Position numbers and translations under genes: made by a program. A stretch of 64,000 nucleotides of DNA from Parasponia andersonii (lineage: Eukaryota > Streptophyta > Magnoliopsida > Rosales > Cannabaceae): contig JXTB01000598.1 of NCBI GenBank assembly GCA_002914805.1, forward strand, positions 80,227-144,226, given 5' to 3'. Below, in pieces: positions 38,401-50,443 of the stretch. Each line of letters begins with the position of its first letter. The stretch's first letter is position 1. The notes beneath the pieces were generated by a model, which saw only the letters and a list, made by a program, of their open reading frames with translations, was not told the origin of the DNA and searched no databases.

Positions 38401-41400
38401 CGGGAAAAAAAAAGTAGGAAAAGATGCCACTAAACCACAAAAAGGTGAAATGTTAATAAAGAAGAACTGGTTTTGAATTCGAATAAAGGAAAAGTGGTTT
38501 TGTGCAAATGCTATCTGATGTACATTTAGTTAATATAAAATTAAAGCAGAAGCTCCAGAATGAAGGTCTTCTAGGACAGGTCCTCAGTTTAAGAAGCTAA
38601 AGAAAAAGTTTTAGTTCGTAGACATAACAGGAAAAATTATTCCTGTATATTATCAAATGGAAAATTATCTTACCTTGAACCTGCTGATCTCAGAGACTGA
38701 GAAAGCGTGTATAGAAGTTGTGTCCAACATTCTTCAGCATCCTGTTACAGCTTTAGAGCAAACTGATTATTACCAGATGAAGGCAGCTGTACAGTTACAA
38801 TCAGCAAAAGAGAATTCAATTACAATCAGCCAAAGGGAATTTAAGAACCTGCTGCATGAAGTAGTTATTATGCATTTGACCAAACTGAGGGTACTTTTTA
38901 CGCAAGACCTGCAAGAATAATGGCAAATCAATATCAAAAAATATTCCTGTTCATCAGTAAGAAAACAGCAAACCGACAACAAATCCTTCACGAAATTGAA
39001 AGATTAGTTTCTACACAGAATTCTACTTTGATTAATTTGAGAAACAACAAAGAAGTTCAACGATGACAAACCATGAGGATCAAGAATAAATATGTCAATA
39101 TGATAGCATAGAAAGACATGACAACTACAAGTTAATAAAGGTAAAGTTTTGTATGGTTACTACTGTACCAGCTAATCCATAAATGTACTTAATGAATTTC
39201 ATTAAAGAATGAAAAATGTGAAACAAACAAATCACAAAATCAATATGGACTTTGAAGAAATTAGAGAGAAAACCCTCTTCTTTTACTTACATTCACAACA
39301 CAAAATACACCCAGATTTTATAGAGACTTCAAAGAAAGACAACCTCTATAAACAGACCAAAAACAGCCTAACATTCCTATCTCCTTAAATAAATCGAGGA
39401 TATACTTGCACTGAGAAATTGAGATGCCTTTCTTGCATCGAGCCACTTCTACCCTAAGAAATATTTTAAGTTTCCTAGGTCTTTTACTTCAAATTCCTTT
39501 GCAAGTATATTTTTCAGTCTGCTTATTTCTTCCAAGTGGTCCCCAGTTAAAAAGAAGTCATCCACATTCGCTATAAGAATAGCAATTTTTCCTTCTTCTG
39601 AACGTCTAGAGAATAAAGTATGATCGGTCTGCCCCTGAGAGTAACCATGTTCTTTGATAACCTTTATAAACCTTTCGAACCATGCCCTTGGAGATTGTTT
39701 GAGACCATAAAGTGATTTTCTCAACCTACATACTTTGTTAAAATTGCTTGACATCTCAAATCCAGGGGGAATCTCCATATAAACCTCTTCTTGCAAATCA
39801 CCATTGAGAAATGCATTTCATATCAAGTTGATAAAGAGGCTAATCACAATTTACTGCTAATGAGAGTAGAACCCTGACAGTATTTAGTTTTGCTACTCGA
39901 ACAAATGTCTCCTGGTAGTCCAATCCATAGGTCTGTGTAAAGTCTTTGGCTACCAACCTTGCCTTGTAACGATCAACTGTTCCGTCGGGCTTGTATTTGA
40001 TATTAAAGATCCACTTGCATCCTACTGGCAATTTTTCTTGAAGAAGATCAGAGATTTCCCAAGTTCCATTTTTCTTCAATGCATTAATTTCCTCTCCAAT
40101 TGCTACCTTCCACTCTGGTCTTTTGAGGGCCTCATAGATATCTTTAAGGGTGTCTACAATATTCATATTTGTAATGAAATTACGAAATCTTAGTAAGAGA
40201 CCTTCATATGAGATAAATTGGGCAATAAGGTGTTGTGCGCAAGACCTTACACCCTTCCTCAGAGCAATAGGAATATCAAGATCATTATCTGTGCTATACA
40301 AAGGAGAAGACTCAAGACTTGTATTACGTGGACTTTGTGGAACCGAGTTGGATCCTTGGATCTGTTTAAACAATGTATGAGGCTCGATCTCTACTTAAGG
40401 TTTCTTCTTTCTTGAGTACACATGTAGCTCTGAATTTGTAGGTAGTGTGTGGTATTGGCCATGTGGAGGAGTGTTTGGAGCGGTTTCATTTGTGTCAGGT
40501 TCATTGCTTTCGAGTATAATAGTTTCAATTGTGTCAGGTTCATTGCTTTCGGGTATGAAGGCCAAATTATGTTCATTGGAGATAGTGTTTGCCTTGGGTG
40601 GTTGAGGTGTTGAGAACTCTAGTTCTTGCCAAAATTTGCATTCTTGAACTTCTAGTTTCTCTCCCTGAATGTGAATTTTTGGAAAATATGATTTTGATTC
40701 AAAAAAGGTTATATCCAATGTGGTGTAAAATTTGTGAGTGATGTTTGAGTAACATTTGTAACCTTTTTGATTGGGAGAGTAACCAAGGAATATGCATTTA
40801 ATAGCCTTAGGATCTAATTTACTCCAATGTTGATAGTGATCATGTATAAACACAGTACAACTAAAGATTTTTGGAGATAGAATGTTGATAATTCTATTGT
40901 TGGGATAACATGAGAGTAGCATTTGGCAAAGAGTTTTGAACTTAAGGACTCGTGAAGGCATTCGGTTTATTAGATAGGTTGCAGTTAAGATGGCTTCCCC
41001 CCAAAAATTCTTAGGCACATTCATTAAAAACAAAAAGGATCGAGCAACCTCAAGTAAATGTCTATTTTTCCTTTCTGCAATTCCATTTTGTTGAGGAGTA
41101 TCAGTACATGAACTTTGTTGGATTATACCTTTATTCTCAAAAAAATTCCCAAGTATGGTGTTAAATACTTTCTAGCATTATCTAATCTAATCATTTCGAT
41201 TTTTGTTTGAAACTGTTTGTGTATCATGGCATTCAAAATTTTGAAAATTGGCTTTTGCTTCGGACTTTTCTTTCATCAAATAAACCCAAGTTACCCTAGT
41301 ATGATCATCAATAAATGACACAAACCATTTACTTCCTGAGATATTATTGACTCTAGAAAGTCCCCATATGTCATTGTGAATGATAAAAAATGGTTGAGAT

Positions 41401-44400
41401 GGTTTATAAGTGTGAATAGGGTAATTGGATCTAGTATGCTTAGACAATTAACAAATTTCATATTATAAGAATTTAGGATTAATATTATCAAATAAACGCA
41501 GAAATACCTTTTTCAAGCACAAAAAATTAGGGTGACCTAAAGCAAAACTCTACTCTCTTTATTAGAAGAAAGAAAAACATGAAATGACACACCCCTTGCA
41601 TTGTGAGCTTGTTTATCAAGATTTCGAAATTCCTCTAGAAGATAGAGTCTCATACATTTTTTAGCATTGCCAATCCTCTTCCCCGATTTTAAGTCCTGAA
41701 ATTCACAATGCGTAGTGAAGAAATTAGTAACACATGTCAAATCTCTTGTAAGTTTGCTTACAGACAACAAGTTACAATCCCAATTTGAAACCAAGAGAAT
41801 TGATGTTAAAATCAAGTTTTTGGATAAAACTATTGAGCCTGTTCCAGCCACTTTGGTTAAGGAACCATCAGCAATCTTTATCATAAAATTTTTAGAGCAG
41901 GGTGTAAAAGTATAGAAAAGAGATCAGTTACCCGTCATGTGGTTTGATGCTCCTGAGTCAACTATCCAGGAGTTATTTTTCTTTGGTTGAGTTCTTAAGG
42001 CGGTGGAAAAATTACCTCTTTATACAACTGAACCAGTACTCACGTTGATTGCCGCTGGAACTGGTTGAGATACAGCTGGTTGGGAGTGATTTAGGGTCTG
42101 GTTAAACATTTTTTGAAGAATTTACAACAGTTCCTTGTTGATAGACTGATTTCTGCAGCTGATTCTTGTCCAACAACTGTATAGCCACGGCTTTCCCGTG
42201 GTTTCCAATCAAGTGGCTTTCCATAAAAATTCCAGCAGGTTTGTTTGGTGTGACCTAGTTTTCTGCAATGCTCACACCAGGGCCTTCCTCCTTTTCGGGC
42301 CCGATTATCAGTTGAGAAGCTGATATTTCAAGTCACTAGGGCAAAACTCTCGTTTGGGTTGAGCATCGATGGATTTTGTGGCCCAAGCATAACTTTCTTC
42401 CTGCTTGCTTATCTTCTTATTTCTGAAAAAACTTCTTGAATATGGCAAAGCCTTGACTGCCATTATTCTTCCTCTTACCTCATCTAGATTTTTGTTCAGC
42501 GCTAATAGGAACTTGAATATTCTATCCTTTTCAACAATCTTTTTATATTTAGCATTACATTCTGGGTATCCCACCTTAGAGTCTTCAAATAAATCACGTT
42601 GTTTCCAATATCTATTTAAGGTATTGAAATATTGAATGACAATAAACTCACCTTGCCGAAGAGTATGAATCAGCCCTTTTATTTCAAAGAGTTCTGATGT
42701 ATTTTCCTTGTCAAAGTAAAAGATTCTAGCAGCATCCCAAATTTCCTTGGTTGTTGCATAGTACATGAAATCTTCCCCAGCATCATTAGTCATGGAATTA
42801 ATTAACCATGATATAACCATATTGTTTTCAGATTTCCAAACCTTGCATTTTGGATCATCTTTTAGTGGCGTTGCAGCAACACTCGTGAGGTAATCATTTA
42901 TTTCCTTGGTTGTTGCATAGTACATAAAATCTTCCCCAACATCATTAGTCATGGAATTAATTAACCATGATATAACCATACTGTTTTCAGATTTCCAAAC
43001 CTTGCATTTTGGATCTTCTTTTAGTGGCTCTGCAGCAACACTCGTGAGGTAATCATTTTTGTCATTTCCGTATAGGAACATCATTACGGACTAGGACCAT
43101 TGAAGATAGTTCTGGCCGTTAAGTTTGTGACCAATAATAGGCAAGACAACACCTTCAGAACAGCTGGGCAGAGGTGGATTTGCACCTTGACTTCTGGAGG
43201 CTACCTCATAACCTGAATCTGAGGTCATTTTGTATTTTTTAAAGGGTTTGGTTCAGATTTCCAGCTCTGATACCATGAAGAAATTAGAGAGAAAACTCTC
43301 TTCTTTTACTTGCATTCACAACACAAAATGCAACTAGGTTTTATAGAGACTTCAAGTAAAGACAACCTCTACAAACAAACCACAAACCAGTGACTGAAAA
43401 ACAGGGATTCCAAGCCTAAAAACAGGAAAAGTAAAATAAAACACAATCTCTAAAACAGGGAACAAAAAACTAGTTGCTGAAAACAAACCAACTAAAACAC
43501 CCATAAGACAAGGAGGAAAAATCAATGAAGGAAATCAGAAAAGTAGGTAAAAAAACAATTCTAAAATTCCATAGACTTCACAAATTAGAGCCAACTTTGT
43601 ATGAAAATCAAAATTGCTCAACATTGAAGTCACTCTTCTTCATCTTAGACAATAAGTCATGTTTTTCAAGACAAAGTGCAACGATTACTTTATGAGTCTA
43701 TGACATATCCCATTATTACCAAACAAAAAAGTGTACCATTAATAAATGTTCACTGACGAAAGAATACCCAGCATCATAAGATTTAATCTTGAAGACGAGA
43801 ATGATTTAGGAGCTTGAGATAAAAGGCAGTGTAATATCTTAAATAAAATAGTGAAATAAAAGAACAGACCATCCAAAACTGCATTGGTGCTACAGCCTTG
43901 CCGCTTTTATCCAGTTCATTAAACAAATCGCGTGTAGCAATTGTCAACATGTGAGAAGTCTGATCCACCTCATTGCTTCTACCAGAATGTGAATACCTGA
44001 GCCAGGACAATTAATACTATTGGTTAGTAAAACACTCACAAAATTAAAAAATACTAGCAAGGTAAAAAAAGAAAAAAAAAACTCACTTTACTAAAGCTGA
44101 CTTCAACTCTGGAACAGAATGCAAGCATTGGACAGTGGAATTCATGTAACAGGTGTTTCCCAGATTAAATAAGCCTGCACTATGACCCTGGAAGCACAAA
44201 AGGCGTTGGTGGAGAATATTATACAGTGATACAGGGAACAAGAATTAAATAACAAATTTGAAAGGATACTCCGATATTCCTAGTATCTTAGTGAAAAAAA
44301 GATACAACCACAAACTAACCTTGAAGAAAAAATCAGTTAAAGAAGGGAATTTTAATCGAAGGACTAAAAACCATTGAAGATATACCAAGCATAAATAAAA

Positions 44401-45953
44401 ACGACAGACTGACAAAATCTGAAGTACTATCTGATTTTTATTTTTTTCAATATGATCTGCAGACAATGTTAACAAATTACTACACAGCTTAATACCCACC
44501 AGAATAGTACAACACAAAGTCCCAGCAACGGAAAAGAATTTGAAAATCTATAAATTAACTGAGTAAAACTGATCCACATAACAACGTGAAGCACCATAGA
44601 AGAAAGTAAGCATAATTATTAGTAGGCATAAGTCAATTCTAGGATGAGGTCAAAAGGAACAGCACACAAGAATCATGTTTCATAAATTAACAGAACAGCA
44701 GGTTAGTTCAGAAACAAAATAAAAACATAAAAAATAAATAAATAAATAAACCAAACACTAATTTTGAAATGAATGTTACCAAAGAAACAGCTTGTTCTTC
44801 TTCTGGAAGATCTTCCATGAAAACAGGGCCTTTTTCTGGAGGCTTGACTATCTCATCTGCGGTTCCCATCATCATCAATTTTTGACCCTGGCCAAATACA
44901 CAAAGTGAAAATAAATAATCAATTAACCACAAAATAAAACATCACAACACGGAAAAAGCTCCAAAACAAATCACCTCTTTTACTCCTAACGTTGACCAGT
45001 CAGCATCATCCTGCATGTGAGAAAATAATGTCAGTAATATAACTTGATTTATGCACATCAGATACCGCTCGCTCAGCCATAGGCAAAACGAATTATGCAA
45101 TAACATAGTCATGTTAGGATAAAAAACACAAAAATTGGGTTGGTTTCAGTTTTCACTAAAGAAAATATGTAACTATCTCTTACCTTCAGTAGACCACCTT
45201 TCACCATAATTTTCTGCCTTTCAGGAGGGACCCCTGTCAGATCGTATAACTGGCATTTGAACACATAAGGGGGCTGAGTGGTGTCAATTTCCACATCTCT
45301 AAACAGCTCCTTCTGCCACTTAACACTCACTGTAAGAGTAATGAGAGCTGTCAAAAACACAGACTCAAAAAAACCCCCAAACTACAAACTACAATCTACA
45401 ATATCCGTGAACCTATAAAGACTAAGGACACTTAGAATCAAGTCTCCCCAGCATCTCAATTTTTCCATTTTCATTATTAGCATTGACAAAACCATAAGCT
45501 CGGTTTGACTATGTCAAGCTTTAGCACTCCTTAACATTATAACATAAATATGAAAATTGAAGAAACTCTTAAACACGAATATGAAAAATCAAACCATACC
45601 CTTAAATCCTTAGAACCCATATCAAAATTCTACGAACCCAGATCTAAACTTCATATAACTACCACAAAAACACACTAATCGCTTCATAAAACATTAATTG
45701 AAAAAAGAAAAATGAAAGCCAGTATTCGATATCGGGTTATCTCCGATTAGTGGAAAGATAAAGCTGAAAGAAAGTCACAGCTTGTTTCAAAATATCAACC
45801 ATTAAGGAAGAAAACACTCAGAACCAAAGAAAAAAGGAGATATAAAAGGTAATGTAAAAATCCCAGTTGGGTTGCAAAATAAATCGAACAAAGTAATAGA
45901 AAATTGGATAAGAAAACAAGGTGTAGAGGTTTCTCAGTTTAACCTGTAATCAT
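35438..45953 (-). CDS. UBP6: Ubiquitin carboxyl-terminal hydrolase 6 (UBP6/USP14-like), 18 exons
   Basis: Proteasome-associated cysteine deubiquitinase (C19/USP14 family) that removes ubiquitin from substrates at the 26S proteasome. Exons from the start: 45944-45953, 45184-45329, 44975-45010, 44780-44887, 44087-44187, 43870-43996, 38849-38908, 38674-38741, 38295-38348, 37761-37869, 37448-37536, 36970-37039, 36630-36710, 36415-36510, 36264-36312, 36037-36153, 35871-35945, 35438-35493. They sum to 1452 nt, 483 residues, as in plant UBP6. An N-terminal ubiquitin-like domain ([13 protein letters not shown]...) precedes the Cys box [13 protein letters not shown] (Cys113) and the His box [10 protein letters not shown] (His about 431). 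It ends YKARVVPI. Exon 1 codes only 3 codons plus one base. Intron 6 (38909-43869) is about 5 kb because of a Copia insertion; the neighbouring exons and splice sites are intact, so normal splicing is plausible. Confidence 0.96.
39253..39359 (-). repeat. Truncated 3' LTR of the Copia element
   Basis: Matches the U5-side third of the 43276-43573 LTR and then switches directly to reverse-transcriptase sequence, marking an internal deletion. Confidence 0.85.
39365..41990 (-). pseudogene. Copia pol remnant: protease, integrase, reverse transcriptase
   Basis: Reading leftwards on the minus strand: protease active site [14 protein letters not shown] (about 41980-41938); GAG-pre-integrase piece LGHP (near 41530); integrase core HNDIWG and [14 protein letters not shown] (about 41371-41274); integrase C-terminal part (41033-40395); and RT with [33 protein letters not shown] and [10 protein letters not shown] (40373-39840), then [21 protein letters not shown] and NVDDFFLTG (39796-39449). 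The catalytic YVDD is NVDD here. Several stops and shifts separate the blocks. RNase H is absent. Confidence 0.9.
42308..43084 (-). pseudogene. Copia gag with an in-frame duplicated segment
   Basis: A 258-codon open frame of the UBN2/retrotransposon gag type ([19 protein letters not shown], then [19 protein letters not shown] and [16 protein letters not shown]). The first part is present twice in tandem (159 bp each). A CX2CX4HX4C zinc knuckle ([14 protein letters not shown]) follows in another frame near 42240-42285. Role in the family: capsid-like particle and RNA packaging. The frame is long but separated from pol by stops. Confidence 0.85.
42742..43059 (-). repeat. Two tandem 159-bp copies within Copia gag
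   Basis: 42742-42900 and 42901-43059 are nearly identical (few mismatches by eye) and in phase, duplicating 53 codons. The repeat joint falls at a TTTCCTTGG motif (plus strand). Confidence 0.9.
43276..43573 (-). repeat. 5' LTR of the Copia element (298 bp)
   Basis: Its gag-side edge (plus-strand TGAAGAAATTAGAGAG) is repeated at 39253, and it abuts the primer-binding site. The outer edge before the target duplication reads TA on the plus strand rather than CA, so the canonical 5' TG has mutated or the border is off by a few bases. Confidence 0.85.
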
Positions 45954-46065
45954 GGTTGAAGAGCTTCGGTGCTTCGATTTCGCTGAGAAAGGAGGAAGGG
46001 AGTTCGGGTTTTGCAGAGCTTAGCTTGGAGGGAGGGACAAGGTGATTCTACAGCTCTCTGGTTAT

Positions 46066-46078
46066 TCTATATATAGAG
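46066..46078 (-). promoter_or_regulatory. TATA box of UBP6
   Basis: TCTATATATAGAG is palindromic and lies about 113 bp upstream of the UBP6 ATG on the minus strand, a normal TATA position for a short leader. Confidence 0.6.
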
Positions 46079-46080
<2 letters not shown>

Positions 46081-46114
<34 letters not shown>

Positions 46115-46120
46115 GACCCG
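46081..46120 (-). repeat. (ACCCCG)5(ACCCG)2 array beside the UBP6 TATA box
   Basis: Plus strand shows five ACCCCG then two ACCCG units. The minus strand, the coding strand of UBP6, is therefore GGGGT-C repeated, with at least five G-tracts of 3-4 separated by 2 nt. That fits a G-quadruplex pattern directly upstream of the TATA box. Confidence 0.9.
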
Positions 46121-46139
46121 AATTTGGATCCGGGTCCGG

Positions 46140-47556
46140 TCGTTGTCAGGTTCAGCCATTCAGATATACTCTGTAACCGGGTTAATAACTTAAATTCATT
46201 TTAATTCATCAATTCATTAAAATAATAATCATAAACTCAGTTGTTGCTTTTTTTTTTTCAAATAAATTTTCCTATTTTGTATGTCTTCTTTGTTATTCTA
46301 AATTTTTCAATGGGATTTTGTTAATGATACTAATGTTGGTAACAGCTATAAGAAATTCTTTCCTTAAATATATATAAAATTCAAATATTGTATATAATTT
46401 GGAAGCATCACACACTAAACCAAAAATAAAAAAATAAAGAAGTATGAGATCCACCATAAAAAATTTAACATGTGTTGTGCCCTGTACGCGAAATTTAACA
46501 TGTGTGGTGTGCATATAACTAGTGTGCGTGCTTACCTTGAAAAAAAAAAAAAAAAACCAATATATAAAATACAAATAGTATATTCACTAAGCACAAATGT
46601 ACCAAATAGCATTTTTTATCCAATTCTGATGTCCTATTTTATAGTCAATAAATCAATAAATTACATATCTTATTAGAAATTTAAATACAAATGATAAACT
46701 TAAAAATTGATTAGATAGTTCAAAATTCGGGACATTATCATTCTTTAACTCTATTCTAAAGTCGTAAAATATACGACAAACGGTAACTCATTTAGAAAAA
46801 TATGCAATTTCTAAATATTAAAAAAATCAAATATTCGAAATTTGACTATGTGGTAAAGATTTGACCATAATCAAACTCAAAAAATGAATAAGAGTGAAAA
46901 AAACATAACTCTAATATCAAAATAACTAAATTTGATGACAACAACTCATCTAACTTGGATTGTGATGAAGAGTCATAAAAGATATTGGTGAATAAGCATC
47001 GAATGGTCATCGTTTGTACAGAATATTATTTGGACACATTTTAATTAGGGTATTTGGGTTTTAAAAAAAGGATAAATAACATGGCATTAAGAGTTAGTTT
47101 TGTGAATGATTTTGTAAATGAGTTAGTTTTGTGAATGATTTTGTAAATGAGACCCCTTTTATCACCACAAAGTCATTAGCATACCGCTTAAGTGTAAAAT
47201 TCGTTGAAATTTTAGATAAGATATTATTAATTCATTGATTAAACATTGATTAGAAATTTGGAAATGGATAAAAGTATTAGAAAATCACTTTTATAAATTG
47301 AGTAAAATTGATATTTTTATTAGTTTTTCTAATACAAATCAGCAATGTTTAGGGTTGATATTATAAAATTACTATCTAAGTCACAATTATTATAAATTTT
47401 TACCCAAAGCTAATCCAATTTTTGTAATACAGATAAATCATGTTTTTAATCATGTTGAATATGATTAATGAAAAACTTACATGTGTATATACACTTTTTT
47501 TTACCTAAGACTCAAATCTCACCTCATCTCATCCCACCTACTGAATTAGCCCTATA
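46140..47556. other. AT-rich intergenic spacer
   Basis: No gene seen. A-run at 46540-46555; a 24-bp near-perfect tandem duplication (GAGTTAGTTTTGTGAATGAT type) near 47087-47152. Frames at 46293-46676 are AT-driven. Confidence 0.5.
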
Positions 47557-47648
47557 AGATTTAGAAATCACAATTGATATTTCCATCAAATACAATTGAT
47601 ATTTCCATCAATCATTTGATGGAAATATCAATTGTGATTTCTAAATCT
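47557..47648. repeat. Perfect 35-bp inverted repeat (hairpin), 22-bp spacer
   Basis: 47557-47591 and 47614-47648 are exact reverse complements by eye, so this stretch can fold as a cruciform or RNA hairpin. The right arm is also the start of the adjoining tandem array, and the spacer contains a further partial inverted copy. Confidence 0.9.
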
Positions 47649-47978
47649 CATAGATGGAATACAATCGTATTTGATAGAAATATCAATTGTGATTTCTAAA
47701 TCACATAGTTCATGCATTTGATAGAAATATCAATTGTGATTTCTAAATCACATAGATGGAATAGTCATCTTTCTTTTATTTTATTTATTTATTGTTTAAT
47801 ATATNTTGTGATTTCTAAATCTCATAGATGGAATACAATCGCATTTGATGGAAATATCAATTGTGATTTCTAAATCACATAGTTTATGCATTTGATGGAA
47901 ATATCAATTGTGATTTCTAAATCACATAGATGGAATAGTCATCTTTCTTTTATTTTATTTATTTATTGTTTAATATAT
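47632..47978 (+). repeat. Two tandem 173-bp higher-order repeat units
   Basis: 47632-47804 and 47806-47978 are nearly identical, with a single N (47805) exactly between them. Each unit contains sub-repeats built on AAATATCAATTGTGATTTC followed by TAAATC-CATAG, and ends in a TTTATTTTATTTATTTATTG tail. The same motif occurs inverted in the hairpin on the left. Confidence 0.9.
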
Positions 47979-48873
47979 ATATATATATAATGGAATAGTC
48001 GCTCTATGGTGCAATTAAATTTAATTTTCTAAATTTTCATTTATTGACATATTTAGGATGGGTTTTAGAGAACTTTTTCTGTATTTTAAAAATAATTAAA
48101 AAAAATGTGAAAAAGACGTTCCATAAATTCTCATTTTGGCTATAAAATTTTAAATGTAGTATTTTTAAATATAATTTGAGAAACTTAATAAGGATTGTTT
48201 TTACAAAATTCATTATGCTATTATCATGCTAATTTCTCAAAACATCTTTATACGATACATACAATTTATAGTTTACAAAATACTTAAAGATTTGTTGAAG
48301 CAACATAATAGCTTTATAAATTTAACATATCAAACGCTTACTTGCAGCACAACTACAATAAAACTACAGTGTAACTATAACAAATATTAAATTAGCCCAT
48401 AAAATCATAATGCAATCTACCAACTTGACTCTCTCATTTATTTCTTCTCTTTCACTCTAAATTCACTGTTATCTCTTAGTTTGAGAATATTTTGTAAAAA
48501 AAATTAATACTATTCTATTTAATGCAAAAGACGAATCAAATAATTGAATCTATCATCTAAACTTTATTTCAACAAGTCAAATACTTATCTCTTTTTATTT
48601 AGATTACGTGCATTCTATATTATTGAGTTGCTATAATTTAAGATGATGAATTCATTACCACCATCACGGTAATTGGGGTTTATGCACAATTTACAGTGAG
48701 AGGAATCCATTAATTGATACAGGTAGATCTACCACTCGTATTTATAAAAATACACCATCTTATAACTCTTTTTTTTTTTCAAAAAAAATAATGAATTCAT
48801 TGTTCAGGTTAATCATCTTTGATAATTATAGTTTGAGCAACACTATTATTTACTATTAGTGCTCAACATTAAG
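47979..48873. other. AT-rich spacer
   Basis: (AT)n run at 47972-47989 and a T/A run at 48771-48788. No gene, RNA or element ends recognised. Confidence 0.5.
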
Positions 48874-49346
48874 GGGTTGTTTGGTACAATATAATCTAAG
48901 TTTTTAGATTAATAGGAATGCTAAAAATAGTGATACGATTGTCTGTTATCCAGAATAATTATGTTTGGTTACACACAGTAATATTATCTATGATTCCTAA
49001 GATGTTAGATAACTGTGTTTGATTGCGTATGAGAATGTGTTTAAATTAAAATTAAAAAATAATTAAAAATTTAAATTGCTTATAAAATAAGAAAATTTGT
49101 TAGTATAAAATAAAATAATTTGCTATGATTCATAAGATATCATATTTTTGTTTGTTTCGTTTGTTAAGCTGGGTTTTAGATAGGGGTCATTTAAAATCTA
49201 CATATTTTGGTAAATTTAAGATGAACCTCACTTAAGAAGATTTGATTCTTAAGATGATTACTTTACTAGTGTTAAAATGGTACCAAACATGGGGATGCAT
49301 TGAAATACTCATTCTTACCTAAAGATTACCCCATACCAAACGACCC
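48874..49346. mobile_element. MITE with GGGTTGTTTGGTA inverted termini (473 bp)
   Basis: The left end GGGTTGTTTGGTA and the right end (minus strand) GGGTCGTTTGGTA match at 12 of 13 positions. The interior is AT-rich and non-coding, with subterminal ATTACCCC/AATCTAAG motifs. This TIR style is common among plant MITEs. No certain target duplication was found, so the superfamily is left open. Confidence 0.65.
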
Positions 49347-50443
49347 ATGAATAAGCTATAATTCTATTATTACAAGCATATAATAAATAAATTAGCTTCC
49401 ATACGAGTTCACCTAATATATAATAATACTTCTTCAACAAGCAATTGACTTGTGCCTGCATCATATCATCTAGGGGTGACAATTCGTATTATCATGTCAT
49501 AATCGTGTCGTGTCAAGACACGTATATAACGAGTATTTGCTCAACTCGAATACGACACGTTTATTAATTGTGTCATTATTTTTGAACCCGTATACGACCT
49601 GCTAATTAAACAGGTCACTCGCGACACAATACATTTAACACGTTATTTAATCGTGTATGTGCTCTACTTAATACGACTTATTAACCTGTTTAGGTCAAAT
49701 TTAATCTATTTATGACATGCTTAACCTATTTATATAAAATTTAACCTATTTATAATAAATATTATTATATAAGTAAACCTATCAAATATAACTCACTAAA
49801 CTTAACATGTGAACGTATTTAAACATTTCTAATACAACCTGTAATAACCTATTTAACTTAGCTGAGTTCACAACTTCACATTTCCAAGCATAATGACATG
49901 TATAATAAAATTAACTTGCTAACTAATACATCCAATAAAATACAAGGTTTACAATAACTAAAAGCTATCAAATCAAAATAAATGGTCTCTCAAATCAACA
50001 CACATATAACAGCAACATAAATGTCTTAACATCAATAATCCAAAACACATATAACATAATACTCTTGATATCCACAATCCAAACCAAAAGTCCAAAATAT
50101 AACATAAAATATACACACACATAACATTATTGTCTTAATGATCTAGATCAAAATTAGAACTTAAGTTTTATCACATATATGTTTAGCACACATATCTCAA
50201 AGACAAAGATAAGTCTCATCACACAATATGAAAAAAAAAAAAAAAAAACCTCCAAACTTCCACAGAATTTGAGCAAGTTGTTAAGGATGGCTCTTCTTCA
50301 TTCATGCTCAGCTGAATACATCTTAGGTGACATTATTTAAATCATCCTCGAATTTATCTAAATCAAAGATTAAAAAAATAATGAATTAGCATAAATAAAT
50401 AACAAAAATAGTAATTTTTAGAAAGAAATAACAAAATAATAAT

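Larger units (their letters stand above)
39253..43573 (-). mobile_element. Copia retrotransposon inside intron 6 of UBP6
   Basis: Oriented like the host gene. The element is bounded by a perfect 5-bp target duplication GACTT (39248-39252 and 43574-43578). The 5' LTR is 43276-43573; next to it lies the primer-binding site TGGTATCAGAGC (43264-43275, minus strand), matching initiator tRNA-Met. A gag, protease, integrase and reverse transcriptase series follows, then about 107 bp of the 3' LTR (39253-39359). The join passes from RT straight into the LTR, so RNase H, the polypurine tract and most of the 3' LTR are missing. By eye the two LTR pieces differ at about ten positions over 107 bp, so the insertion is not recent. 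Stops and shifts disable the polyprotein. Confidence 0.93.
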
